From contig NZ_RWIR01000043.1 in the NCBI RefSeq assembly GCF_009764265.1, positions 1 to 64,000 on the forward strand: a DNA stretch of 64,000 bases, in the 5' to 3' direction. The notes beneath the pieces are model-generated. The model saw only the letters and a list, made by a program, of their open reading frames with translations, was not told the DNA's origin and did no database searches. A program made the translations under genes and the position numbers. Shown here one piece after another: positions 1 to 7,670 of this stretch. Position 1 is the first letter of the stretch, and each line of letters begins with the position of its first letter. The DNA comes from Pseudomonas sp. PB101. GTDB taxonomy: Bacteria > Pseudomonadota > Gammaproteobacteria > Pseudomonadales > Pseudomonadaceae.

Positions 1-12
1 GACGCGGTCTCT

Positions 13-167
13 TGTAGGAGCTGGCTTGCCAGCGATGGTCGTCAACGATTACGCGGGTAAACCGGATAAACGCGGCGCACTTGAATCCATCGCCGGCAAG
101 CCGGCTCCTACAGGTATTGCGTGTTTCGACCAGGACGCGGTCCCTTGTAGGAGCTGCGACGCGGCCG
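13..167. repeat. REPIN: inverted pair of REP elements plus a third partial REP
   Basis: A REP unit at 13-38 (TGTAGGAGCTGGCTTGCCAG...) is answered by an inverted copy at 87-112 (CCATCGCCGGCAAGCCGGCT...), which is the REPIN arrangement common in fluorescent pseudomonads. A third unit begins at about 145 and diverges after GGAGCTG. The stretch GACGCGGTC-TTGTAGGAGCTG occurs at both 1-23 and 134-156, so the module may be repeated beyond the left edge. It lies downstream of the leftward HlyD gene and could stabilise or end that transcript. Confidence 0.85.
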
Positions 168-169
168 TA

Positions 170-1129
170 TCAATGGAACGGAAAGATGTAGTTCATCCAT
201 GCGGCCATGCGCAGGAGGATCTTGCGCATCATCGCGATGTGATGGAAGTGCTGGCTGTACAGCGCCGCCTGGCCGTAGGCCCCGCCCGGCATCTGGGCGG
301 CGTACTGGGCATAGTCGGGATCGGTGATCTCGATGATCACCGGGACCCGGCCGGCCGGTGGTGAACCGGTGAAGCCGATCAGCGTACCCGAGGGTTGAAT
401 CTGGCCTTCGGCGATGACCGACACGACGGTTTTGACCTTGCCTTCGAATACCTTGCCGGGGATGCCGTCAAACGCGACTTCAGCCTCGTCGCCTTCGGTC
501 AGGCGCAACAGGCTGTTCTGGCGCATCCAGGCGGAGAAGTAATGCCCTTCGGCTGGAATGAACACCATTGACGGGCGCAGCGGCAATTTGGTCGCCATCA
601 TGCCCGGACGCAGCGAAACGTGGGTGACGAAGCCTTTGCTCGGCGCGCGGACCGTGGTGTTGTCGAGTTCGTACTGCGCGTTGTCCAGTTGTGCCTTCAG
701 GTCGTCACTGCGAGCGACGATAATGTCCAGTTCCCGTTGGGTACTGAAATTTCGCTTGATCAGTTCGGTGATCCTTGCGCGATCGGCCTGGGCGGCAATC
801 AGCTGTGCCTTGAGGGATTTCAGCCGGAACTCGAACGGCGCGGGGTCGATGCGAAACAGCACATCGCCTTTTTCCAGGGGCTGGTTGGTCTTCACCGGCA
901 CGTCGATCACCTGGCCGCTGACCACGGGGATCACCGGAACCGAGACGAAATAGGAACGCGCCACCTCGGAGTATGGGTGGTTGTAGTTCATCGTGAAAAT
1001 CAGCGCACCGATGATCAGGATCCCGCCCAGCACCGCCGTGGGCACCGTCCATTTGTTCAGGGGGATGCGGAAGATCTTGAAGATGGCAACGCAGAATGCC
1101 GCATACGTCAGTATGAGTAAAAGATCCAT
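170..1129 (-). CDS. HlyD-family membrane fusion protein (YiaV-like)
   Basis: Predicted 319-residue periplasmic adaptor anchored in the inner membrane. Two N-terminal hydrophobic segments (about residues 1-20 and 30-47) precede a biotinyl-lipoyl-like half domain (VVSGQVIDVPVKTNQPLEKG, then VLFRIDPAPF), an alpha-helical hairpin (about 100-155), the second lipoyl half (TTVRAPSKGFVTHVSLRPG) and a beta-barrel. This order is the usual HlyD/EmrA plan, and the short hairpin resembles E. coli YiaV/YibH. The downstream partner in transcription order is absent; the gene upstream (three bases away) encodes the DUF3302 protein. The two match E. coli yiaV-yiaW, whose function is poorly known. No pump subunit is adjacent, so its transporter, if any, is elsewhere. 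The family call is firm; the role is not. Confidence 0.88.
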   Translation of the reverse strand: MDLLLILTYAAFCVAIFKIFRIPLNKWTVPTAVLGGILIIGALIFTMNYNHPYSEVARSYFVSVPVIPVVSGQVIDVPVKTNQPLEKGDVLFRIDPAPFEFRLKSLKAQLIAAQADRARITELIKRNFSTQRELDIIVARSDDLKAQLDNAQYELDNTTVRAPSKGFVTHVSLRPGMMATKLPLRPSMVFIPAEGHYFSAWMRQNSLLRLTEGDEAEVAFDGIPGKVFEGKVKTVVSVIAEGQIQPSGTLIGFTGSPPAGRVPVIIEITDPDYAQYAAQMPGGAYGQAALYSQHFHHIAMMRKILLRMAAWMNYIFPFH

Positions 1130-1132
1130 GGC

Positions 1133-1492
1133 TTAGATGCCCTCGCCGCGATTGTCCGATGGCAGCTGGCCCGCCGACGCTTCGAGGCGCTCGATCCGCC
1201 CTTGCAGTGCGGCGACCTGTTGTTCCAGGTGAACCACATGGCTCTTGGGTGAGTGCCCGTCACTGAATCCCCAGCCCCGGTCCTCCCGATAGGCCATGGC
1301 CCAGATCCACAGGAACGGCCAGAGCGCGTGCAGGGTGAACAGGCTGACCCAGCCGGTGGCGTGGATCGCATCCTGGTGAGGGTGGTTGCGGTGGACGGCG
1401 ATTTCATAGGGAATGTCGTGGAGCAGAATGATCCCGTAGAACAAGATGAGCCCGACAAAAATCAGCAGGCCCAGCGCAAAATAATCAAGCAT
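1133..1492 (-). CDS. DUF3302 inner-membrane protein (YiaW-like)
   Basis: Small 119-residue membrane protein with two hydrophobic helices (about residues 5-25 and 45-65). The conserved middle HDIPYEIAVHRNHPHQDAIH followed by GWVSLFTLHALWPFLWIWA matches, from memory, E. coli YiaW closely. The hydrophilic tail (about 75-119) looks like a short coiled coil (VHLEQQVAALQGRIERLEAS). It precedes the HlyD-family gene by three bases, so the two are probably translated from one message and act together at the inner membrane. An AGGAG-like site lies just before the start. The function of the family is not established; a helper of the HlyD adaptor is an inference from gene order only. Confidence 0.85.
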   Translation of the reverse strand: MLDYFALGLLIFVGLILFYGIILLHDIPYEIAVHRNHPHQDAIHATGWVSLFTLHALWPFLWIWAMAYREDRGWGFSDGHSPKSHVVHLEQQVAALQGRIERLEASAGQLPSDNRGEGI

Positions 1493-1643
1493 GAATCACT
1501 CCTCTTGAAGCGGATAACGTGTGCGCATGAGTGTAGCCGTTCAATCTACACTTGACGGGGATGCGCATCGCCAGCCCGGGCAACCGGTGCCTGGCCCACG
1601 CGCCGGCCGCTATCGTGCAGGCAGCCCCGGGGGAGGTGAATTC

Positions 1644-2306
1644 ATGCAAACCAATGGACAATTCGAGAGGGCGCCTGTGCTTGACCCTGTCGAGCGCATT
1701 ACCGAGGTGATCTTCGGCCTGCTGATGGCCATGACGTTCACCGGCACCATCAGCGTGGCCACGGCAGACCAGGCCGCCGAACGCACGATGATGATCGCCG
1801 CCCTCGGTTGCAATCTCGCCTGGGGGCTGGCCGATGCGGTCATGTACCTGTTGCGCGCCCTGGTCGAGCGCACGCGCAGGATCAAGCTGTACCTGGCCTT
1901 GCGCAATGGTGCGGACGCTGCGGCCGGGCAGGCGCTGGTTGCGCAGGTGTTGCCGATGCAGTTCGCCACGGCGGCCGGCAGCGAGGGCCTGGAACTGTTG
2001 CGCCGGCGGCTGCTCGAGCAGCCGTCCTTGCCGGTCAGGGCAGGCCTGGGCTGGACCGACTTCAAGGGTGCTCTCGGGGTTTTCCTGCTGGTGGTGTGCT
2101 CGACTTTTCCGCTGGTGGTGCCGTTCATACTGCTCGATCAGACGGCACTCGCCATCCGGTTGTCCAACCTGGTCGGCCTTGTGGTGCTGTTCATCGCCGG
2201 CTGGATGCTCGCCGGTTACGCGGGCGCCAGGCAATGGCAGGGCGGGGTGATCATGGCCGCCACGGGGGCCGTGCTGATCCTTGCAATCATTGCGCTCGGT
2301 GGCTGA
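1644..2306 (+). CDS. VIT/CCC1-like integral membrane protein
   Basis: Predicted 220-residue membrane protein. The start at 1644 is chosen because GGGAGG (1631-1636) precedes it, whereas the in-frame extension back to 1521 is Pro/Gly/Arg-rich and has no ribosome site. Residues 17-38 (VERITEVIFGLLMAMTFTGT) form the first membrane segment. A hydrophilic loop covers about 70-130, and three further segments lie at about 138-160, 166-186 and 195-218. The first helix and overall plan recall VIT1/CCC1-type iron or manganese transporters, but the family's metal-binding Glu-rich loop is not obvious, so metal transport is uncertain. It is transcribed alone, divergently from the DUF3302 gene. Confidence 0.6.
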   Translation: MQTNGQFERAPVLDPVERITEVIFGLLMAMTFTGTISVATADQAAERTMMIAALGCNLAWGLADAVMYLLRALVERTRRIKLYLALRNGADAAAGQALVAQVLPMQFATAAGSEGLELLRRRLLEQPSLPVRAGLGWTDFKGALGVFLLVVCSTFPLVVPFILLDQTALAIRLSNLVGLVVLFIAGWMLAGYAGARQWQGGVIMAATGAVLILAIIALGG

Positions 2307-2383
2307 CGACTGGTCATTATTCAACACACTAAAGACTCGTTCTCATTTACAATTGCCCTTCCATTTACCCGGGGCAGACTGAT

Positions 2384-3466
2384 ATGGATATTCTCGGCAC
2401 TATCCATTTCTATTTACTCCAGTGGGTGATCGAACCGGTCACCCGGCAGTTCCTCGGCATTTTCGACTTCAACGGCAGACTCGGTCTATCCTTTCTCTGC
2501 ATGTCTTACGGCATCGCTTATTGCCTGTTCCGCCTGCGTAAATCCCGGGGTTTGACCGACGCGCGCTCGTTCGGCCAGTTCATCGGCGGCTGCCGGGTGT
2601 ACCTGCATCGCTCGGCGCTGCTCGACTACCGCTATTACTTCGTACTCGCCATCCTCAAGGTTGTCCTGGTGCTGCCCATCGTCGGCCTGGTCGATCCGTA
2701 TGTCCTGCGTTCGGCGGATTACATCGGCTTCTTCACCAACCTGTGGGGGGCGCGCACGCAAGTGCAGGAGAACCTCGCGCTGACCCTGCTCTATGGGCTG
2801 GGGGTGTTCCTGGTCAAGGACTTCAGCCATTACTGGGGCCACCGCGCCTTTCATTCGCGCTACCTGTGGGCCTTCCACAAAGTCCATCATTCGGCGCCCG
2901 TGCTGGTGCCGGCGACGGCCAGCCGCGTGCACTTTCTCGAAGAGGTGGTGGAAAAGATCACGGACATCATCTGCGTCGGCGCATTTGCCGGCGTCTTCTG
3001 GTACTTCTGCGGGGGAGAGGTCAGCCGCTATACCCTGTTTGGGGTGACCTACATGGTGTTCATCTTCAACAGCCTGGCGGCCAACCTGCGCCACAGCCAT
3101 GTCTGGCTGTCCTTCGGGCCGGTGCTCGAGCGGGTGATCAGCAGCCCGGCCCAACACCAGATCCATCACAGCGATGCGCCGCGACACTTCGACAAGAACT
3201 TCGGCATCAATCTGTCACTGTGGGACTGGATGTTCGGCACGCTCTACGTCACGCAGTCCAGGCCCGAGGTCATTCACTACGGTACCGGTGAGCAGGATCA
3301 CGAGCGTTACCTGACGATGAAAGGTTTGATCGTCACGCCGTTTGTGGACATCGCCCGCCAGGTCCTCGCTGAAAAACGTCAGAAAGCACAAGCTGACAGA
3401 GGATCTGATCCGTATTTTTCAGCGCAATCTGCCTCTGTAACGGATACAGCTGCCAGCCCACAATAA
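2384..3466 (+). CDS. Sterol desaturase / fatty acid hydroxylase family protein
   Basis: A 360-residue integral membrane di-iron enzyme. The three histidine clusters of the superfamily are present: HYWGHRAFH (about residues 149-157), HKVHHS (about 166-171) and HQIHHSDAPRH (about 259-269), with an extra NLRHSHVW motif between. Four to five hydrophobic helices surround them, at about 30-50, 85-105, 130-150, 195-215 and 220-240. Such enzymes use a di-iron centre to hydroxylate or desaturate lipid chains. The specific lipid substrate cannot be read from the sequence; related Pseudomonas proteins are simply annotated as sterol desaturase family. The C-terminal 40 residues are polar and low in conservation. 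It is followed by a tiny membrane peptide gene. Confidence 0.85.
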   Translation: MDILGTIHFYLLQWVIEPVTRQFLGIFDFNGRLGLSFLCMSYGIAYCLFRLRKSRGLTDARSFGQFIGGCRVYLHRSALLDYRYYFVLAILKVVLVLPIVGLVDPYVLRSADYIGFFTNLWGARTQVQENLALTLLYGLGVFLVKDFSHYWGHRAFHSRYLWAFHKVHHSAPVLVPATASRVHFLEEVVEKITDIICVGAFAGVFWYFCGGEVSRYTLFGVTYMVFIFNSLAANLRHSHVWLSFGPVLERVISSPAQHQIHHSDAPRHFDKNFGINLSLWDWMFGTLYVTQSRPEVIHYGTGEQDHERYLTMKGLIVTPFVDIARQVLAEKRQKAQADRGSDPYFSAQSASVTDTAASPQ

Positions 3467-3534
3467 GTCTTCGGTACGCCGCAGGGGCAGCGCATGACGC
3501 CCCTGTACCGCCAATTCATAGCGTGGGAGGCCGC

Positions 3535-3618
3535 ATGGCCAAGATGACGATTTTTCTCGGCGGTTTTCTGTTGTTGACCATCCTGATCGGTATGCTCGCG
3601 ACGATTCCACCGGCGTGA
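3535..3618 (+). CDS. Putative 27-residue single-pass membrane peptide
   Basis: A short frame encodes MAKMTIFLGGFLLLTILIGM followed by LATIPPA. It starts with ATG at 3535, preceded by a strong GGGAGG (3525-3530) at a spacing of four. Residues 5-22 form one uninterrupted hydrophobic segment with a basic N-terminus, as in small membrane-inserted regulatory peptides. It ends one base before the convergent mug gene. No homologue is recognised; the support is the ribosome site, length and hydrophobic pattern only. Confidence 0.45.
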   Translation: MAKMTIFLGGFLLLTILIGMLATIPPA

Positions 3619-4143
3619 TCACATCCGCCGGTTTTCCTCGACGGCCAGGCGCAGTTCGCGGTACGCCGTCACCAGTTGCTCAAGGCTGAAGCCACGATTT
3701 CTGCCGCTGGGGTTGGGCAAGACCCAGACCGCCGCATTGCCGAAGGTTTGCGCTTGCAGGCCCCAGGCGACCTCCCGCCGGCCGGACAGCGCGCCATACG
3801 CCGCCTTGCCCAGGAACGCCACGAAACGCGGGGCATGGCGGGCGATTTTCTGTTCGAAGTCGGCGCCAGCGGCGGTGAACTCGTGCAAAGACAACTGATC
3901 GGCGCTGGCCGTTGGCCGTTCGACCACTGCGGTCAATCCGCATCGATACTGCAAGATCGTTCGGTCGTCTTCCGGTTGCACCTGCTCGGGGGTAAACCCG
4001 GCGAGATGCAGCGTGCGCCAGAAGCGATTGCCGCGCCCGGCAAAATGGTGCCCCTGGGCAGCGGCAGTCATGCCAGGGTTGATGCCGCAGAAGATCACGG
4101 CCAACTGCCCGGCCAGAATATCCTCGAGTTTTTCACTCACCAC
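3619..4143 (-). CDS. mug: G/U (G/T) mismatch-specific uracil/thymine DNA glycosylase
   Basis: A 174-residue protein of the Mug/TDG branch of the uracil-DNA glycosylase superfamily (E. coli Mug is 168 residues). It has the active-site segment VIFCGINPGM (about residues 15-24), whose Asn positions the attacking water. It also has the second-strand/intercalation motif LPNPSGRNRGFS (about 142-153), equivalent to NPSGLSR in E. coli. It excises uracil or ethenocytosine opposite guanine to begin base-excision repair. The gene overlaps the 3' end of the upstream tetR by 11 bases, so both are probably translated from one message. Nothing looks truncated. Confidence 0.9.
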   Translation of the reverse strand: MVSEKLEDILAGQLAVIFCGINPGMTAAAQGHHFAGRGNRFWRTLHLAGFTPEQVQPEDDRTILQYRCGLTAVVERPTASADQLSLHEFTAAGADFEQKIARHAPRFVAFLGKAAYGALSGRREVAWGLQAQTFGNAAVWVLPNPSGRNRGFSLEQLVTAYRELRLAVEENRRM

Positions 4144-4759
4144 AGATCACTCTGATTGCATTGCGCGCCAGCGCCGTCAGTTCGGCGCGGGACTTACCGG
4201 CCCGGGCACGTATGGAAATGCTGTGCAGCAAAGACGAGGCGAGCACGGCCAGGGCCGCCGGGTCGGCATCGCCTTTCAACTCGCCGGCCGTTTTCGCCGC
4301 TTGCAGGCGAACCTCCAGCTCGGCATCCAGCCGGCTCAAGCGGTCGGACAACACCTCACGAATCTGCGGGTCTTCGACGGCCTCGGTGGTGGCCGTGCCG
4401 ATGGCGAAGCAACCGCGCGGCTGGCCGTCGCCCGAGAAATAAATCGACAGCTGTCCCTCGTAGAAACGCTGCAGGGCCTCGCTCAACGGCACGTCCAGGT
4501 CCGTCAGCGCCTCGTGCATCGCCGCCGCGGCGAACTCCCAATATTGTTCCAGCGCTTTGATATAGAGCGCGTGCTTGTCGCCGAAGGCCGCATAGAGGCT
4601 GGGCCGGTTCATGCCGGCGGCGGTGGCGATGCTGTCCAGGGACGCGCCGGAATAGCCGGTGTTCCAGAACACCCCGAGCGCCTGTTGCAACGCTGTCTGC
4701 GGGTCGTAGGCCCGAGGGCGGCCGCGGCCTTTACCCTCTGTCGGTTTATTTTGTGCCAT
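4133..4759 (-). CDS. TetR-family transcriptional repressor
   Basis: A 208-residue regulator. The N-terminal helix-turn-helix (about residues 28-55: SLDSIATAAGMNRPSLYAAF) is typical TetR. The C-terminal part is the TetR_C/LuxR-type ligand domain with a Cys at GCFAIGTATTE. ATG at 4759 is preferred; an in-frame TTG three codons earlier has its ribosome site too close. It is divergent from the emrAB-like pump operon, and the 250-base gap holds a short inverted repeat, which is the usual layout for a repressor of the neighbouring pump. The inducer is unknown. Confidence 0.85.
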   Translation of the reverse strand: MAQNKPTEGKGRGRPRAYDPQTALQQALGVFWNTGYSGASLDSIATAAGMNRPSLYAAFGDKHALYIKALEQYWEFAAAAMHEALTDLDVPLSEALQRFYEGQLSIYFSGDGQPRGCFAIGTATTEAVEDPQIREVLSDRLSRLDAELEVRLQAAKTAGELKGDADPAALAVLASSLLHSISIRARAGKSRAELTALARNAIRVICGE

Positions 4760-4821
4760 GTCGTACAAAATCCTTGTGAAGAGCTGGGTCGAGGGATATT
4801 CTTACACCATCGCACAAAATT

Positions 4822-4840
4822 AAGGAATCAGAAATTCCTT
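4822..4840. promoter_or_regulatory. Candidate operator between tetR and the efflux operon
   Basis: A 7-bp inverted repeat AAGGAAT-cagaa-ATTCCTT sits between the divergent TetR gene and the HlyD gene. A weaker ACAA-N5-TTGT dyad lies at 4765-4777. Position and symmetry suggest TetR binding; nothing else in the sequence proves it. Confidence 0.4.
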
Positions 4841-5018
4841 GATCAGGGTTTGTTGTAGCCGAGCGCGAACTGAGTGTTGCGGCGACGAAACCGACGCGCT
4901 GGGAGCGATCCTCCCGACCGCGCACGGGCTTGCTTCCTTACTGCATCCATTCTCATCCGGGCCGCTGGCGCTTGTTGCCGATGCCGGCCCGAATACCCGG
5001 CTAAAGGTGAACTCGATC

Positions 5019-6155
5019 ATGACCAAACAGTTCGATATCCCGGCTTCACAGACCTTCGAGCAGCCTGGCCCCAACCCGGTCGGCGCACCCACCGGAAAAC
5101 CGCTGAAACTGCGGTTGCGACCCTGGTTGATGGTGGGCGTTCCCATCCTCTTCGCCGCGCTCGGCTATGCCCACCATGTGTCGGGCCTGGCGTATGTTTC
5201 AACCGATAACGCTTACGCCCGGGTGGCGAAGGCGTCGATCAATGCGCGGATCTCTGGGCAGGTGGTCGACATCGCCGTCGAGGACAACCAGCAGGTTCAC
5301 AAGGGCCAGGTGCTGTTCCGGATCGACCCGAAACCCTTCCAGATCGCCGTCGACCGCGCACAGGCACAGCTCAGCGTGGCGCGCCTGCGTATCGACGGGC
5401 TCAAGGCCAGCTATCGCCAGCAGCAGGCGGAACTGCAGTCGGCGAAAGAGTCGGCCGACTTCGACCAGAAGGACTTTGCCCGCAAGAAAGCACTGGTCGC
5501 GACCGAGTTCGTTTCCAAATCGATTTACGAACGGGCCGACACCGACGTGAAGGTCGCGCGGCAGCGGATCGCGTCCATCGAGCAACAGATCGCCAGCACC
5601 GTGGTGGCCTTGAACGGCAACCCGAACATCGAGGCCGACAGTCACCCGACGGTGCGCGAGGCCAGGGCGCAGCTCGACGAAGCGCAGCTGTACCTCTCGT
5701 ACACCACGGTGTATGCACCGCAGGACGGCATCGTGGCCAAGGTCGACGACCTGCAGGTGGGCAACCACGTGAACAGTGGTGCCCCGGCCTTTGCCCTGTT
5801 GTCCAGCCACGAGATCTGGATCGAGGCCAACTTCCGCGAGACCGACGTGGCCCACATGCGCCCGGGCCAGCAAGCCACCATCCGCATCGATACCTACCCG
5901 GATCGCGTGTTCAAGGCCCACGTCACCAGCATGAGCCCGGGGGCCGGCTCGGATTTCGCCCTGCTGCCGCCGGAAAATGCGACCGGCAACTGGGTCAAGG
6001 TGACGCAGCGGGTACCGGTGCGGCTTGAACTCGACGAACCGGACCCGGCGCTGCCGCTGTTCTCCGGGACCAGTGCCACGGTCAGGATCGACACCCAGTT
6101 TCAAAGCCCCTGGTGGCACCCGCTCAAGGCGTTGCTGACCGCAGGTAACTCCTGA
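5019..6155 (+). CDS. HlyD/EmrA-family efflux adaptor
   Basis: A 378-residue periplasmic adaptor of an MFS-type tripartite pump. The start at 5019 follows AAAGGTGA; upstream codons give a Cys/Arg-rich, unlikely extension. There is one membrane anchor at about residues 33-50 (WLMVGVPILFAALGYAHHV), then the EmrA hallmark YVSTDNAYARVAKASINARI (about 56-75) and the lipoyl half VVDIAVEDNQQVHKGQVLFR. A long coiled-coil hairpin (about 105-190), the second lipoyl half (TTVYAPQDGIVAKVDDLQVG) and the barrel follow. It overlaps the pump gene by one base and is part of a three-gene operon with an outer-membrane factor, probably repressed by the divergent TetR. Confidence 0.9.
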   Translation: MTKQFDIPASQTFEQPGPNPVGAPTGKPLKLRLRPWLMVGVPILFAALGYAHHVSGLAYVSTDNAYARVAKASINARISGQVVDIAVEDNQQVHKGQVLFRIDPKPFQIAVDRAQAQLSVARLRIDGLKASYRQQQAELQSAKESADFDQKDFARKKALVATEFVSKSIYERADTDVKVARQRIASIEQQIASTVVALNGNPNIEADSHPTVREARAQLDEAQLYLSYTTVYAPQDGIVAKVDDLQVGNHVNSGAPAFALLSSHEIWIEANFRETDVAHMRPGQQATIRIDTYPDRVFKAHVTSMSPGAGSDFALLPPENATGNWVKVTQRVPVRLELDEPDPALPLFSGTSATVRIDTQFQSPWWHPLKALLTAGNS

Positions 6156-7651
6156 TGAACGCCCAATCGTTGGTAAGTCCCGGTGGGGAGGGTGCGCGCT
6201 CGCTGAGGTTCGCCGCCTTGCTGGCGACTTATATGCAGTCGGCCAACCTGCCGTTGCCGAACTCGGCACTGAGGTTGATTCAGGGCAGCCTGTCGATGAC
6301 CGACGATCAGGCGGGGTGGATTTTCACCGCGTACCTGGCCGCCAGTGCGATCAGCATGCCAATCGCGCAGTGGCTGGCCGCACGCTTTGGCCTGAAGCTT
6401 GTGTATCAGACTGCACTGGCGTTGTTCGTGCTGGGCTTGTTGCTTGGCACGGCATCGACGACATCGCTGGAGTTCGTCGGCGCGCGCATCGTTCAAGGCC
6501 TCGCCAGTGGCGTACTGGCGCCGTTGTCGATGGCGATCGCCATGGAAACCTTGCCGGTGCACAAGCGTGCAACCTTTGGCGCGAGCTGGACCGCCATCGT
6601 GCTGTTCGGCATCGTCAGCGGCCCGAGCATCGGTGGCTGGATCGCCGAACACTTTGGCTGGCGGCCGATGTTCTACCTCAGCGTGCCGCTGTCGGCGTTC
6701 ATCTTCCTGGTGGCGGCACTGCTGTTGACCGAGAAGAAAGCCGAGAAACCTCCGGCGTTCGATTTCTTCGGCTTCGGCACCTTCACCCTCGGCCTGATCA
6801 GCCTGCAAATGCTGCTCGACCGGGGTGAGCGCCTGGACTGGTTCGCCTCGCCGGAGATCTGGATCGAAGCCATGGCGTCGGCGCTGGGGATCTACCTGTT
6901 CGTGGTGCATGTGCTGACCTCGAAGGTGCATTTCCTCAACAAGCGCCTGCTCAAGGACCGCAACTTCGTGTTGTCGACGGTGATCTTTTTCGTCCTCGGT
7001 TTCGTGCTGTTGTCGACCATGGCCCTGACCTCGCCGATGCTCGACGAGATTCTCGGTTATCCGCCGGACACCACCGGCGCCTTGACCATTCCTCGTGGCA
7101 TCGGCCTGGTCGGCGCCTTCCTGCTGATGGGGCGGTTGCCCGAGCGCTTCGACCGGCGCTTCTTCGTCGCGGCCGGTGTCGCCATCGTGATTTATGCCAA
7201 CTGGATGATGCTCGGCTATTCGCCGCTGATGGACGAGTGGCCCGTGGCGGTCGCCGGTGCGGTCCAGGGCGCGGGCCTGGGCATCCTGATGCCGGCGGTG
7301 AGCAAAGTCGCCTTCAGCACCCTCGACCCGGCGCTGCGCCCGGAAGGCACCGGCCTGTTCAATCTGGCCCGGGTCTATGGCAGCACGCTGGGGGTGGCGA
7401 TCGTGCAGCTGTTTTTCTTCAACAACACCCAGGCCATGCACATGGCGCTGGTGAGCAATCTGACGCCATATCGCGTCGCCACGCAGTCGCTGACCTCGGC
7501 GCCGTTGCAGGTGCTGGAAGGGCTCAACGAAATGATCACCGGCCAGGCTGCGTTCATCGCCGTGGTCGACCAGTTCAAGATCCTGCTCGTGGTGATGCTG
7601 ATGGTGAGCCCGCTGGTGTTGTTTCTTCGCAAGCCCGTTGCGGCCAATTAG
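6155..7651 (+). CDS. DHA2-family MFS multidrug transporter (EmrB-like)
   Basis: A 498-residue inner-membrane drug:proton antiporter with about 14 predicted helices, the DHA2/EmrB length and topology. The motif-A-like loop is AARFGLKLVYQTALALF (about residues 72-90) and motif C-like FGIVSGPSIGGWIAE lies near 151-165. The start codon overlaps the adaptor stop (TGATG), which indicates translational coupling. With the adaptor and the lipoprotein it would form a complete conduit through both membranes. Substrates are unknown; EmrB relatives export hydrophobic uncouplers, salicylates and fatty acids. Confidence 0.9.
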   Translation: MNAQSLVSPGGEGARSLRFAALLATYMQSANLPLPNSALRLIQGSLSMTDDQAGWIFTAYLAASAISMPIAQWLAARFGLKLVYQTALALFVLGLLLGTASTTSLEFVGARIVQGLASGVLAPLSMAIAMETLPVHKRATFGASWTAIVLFGIVSGPSIGGWIAEHFGWRPMFYLSVPLSAFIFLVAALLLTEKKAEKPPAFDFFGFGTFTLGLISLQMLLDRGERLDWFASPEIWIEAMASALGIYLFVVHVLTSKVHFLNKRLLKDRNFVLSTVIFFVLGFVLLSTMALTSPMLDEILGYPPDTTGALTIPRGIGLVGAFLLMGRLPERFDRRFFVAAGVAIVIYANWMMLGYSPLMDEWPVAVAGAVQGAGLGILMPAVSKVAFSTLDPALRPEGTGLFNLARVYGSTLGVAIVQLFFFNNTQAMHMALVSNLTPYRVATQSLTSAPLQVLEGLNEMITGQAAFIAVVDQFKILLVVMLMVSPLVLFLRKPVAAN

Positions 7652-7670
7652 TTTTCGTGGAGTTCGCCAA

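Noticed and set aside
13..167. Possible CRISPR-like array at the left edge
   Set aside because: The repeats are inverted REP units with unequal spacing, and no cas genes exist in the window.
1485..2327. 280-codon antisense frame over the VIT-like gene
   Set aside because: Gln/His/Arg-rich with no motif; the sense frame has membrane helices and a ribosome site.
5199..6269. Long open frame of 356 codons antisense to the EmrA-like gene
   Set aside because: Its codons mirror a high-GC gene on the other strand, it has no ribosome site and shows no recognisable fold; the sense frame is a clear HlyD protein.
6101..7441. 446-codon frame antisense to the EmrB-like gene
   Set aside because: Gln/Arg/His-rich composition typical of antisense to membrane-protein codons; no motif.
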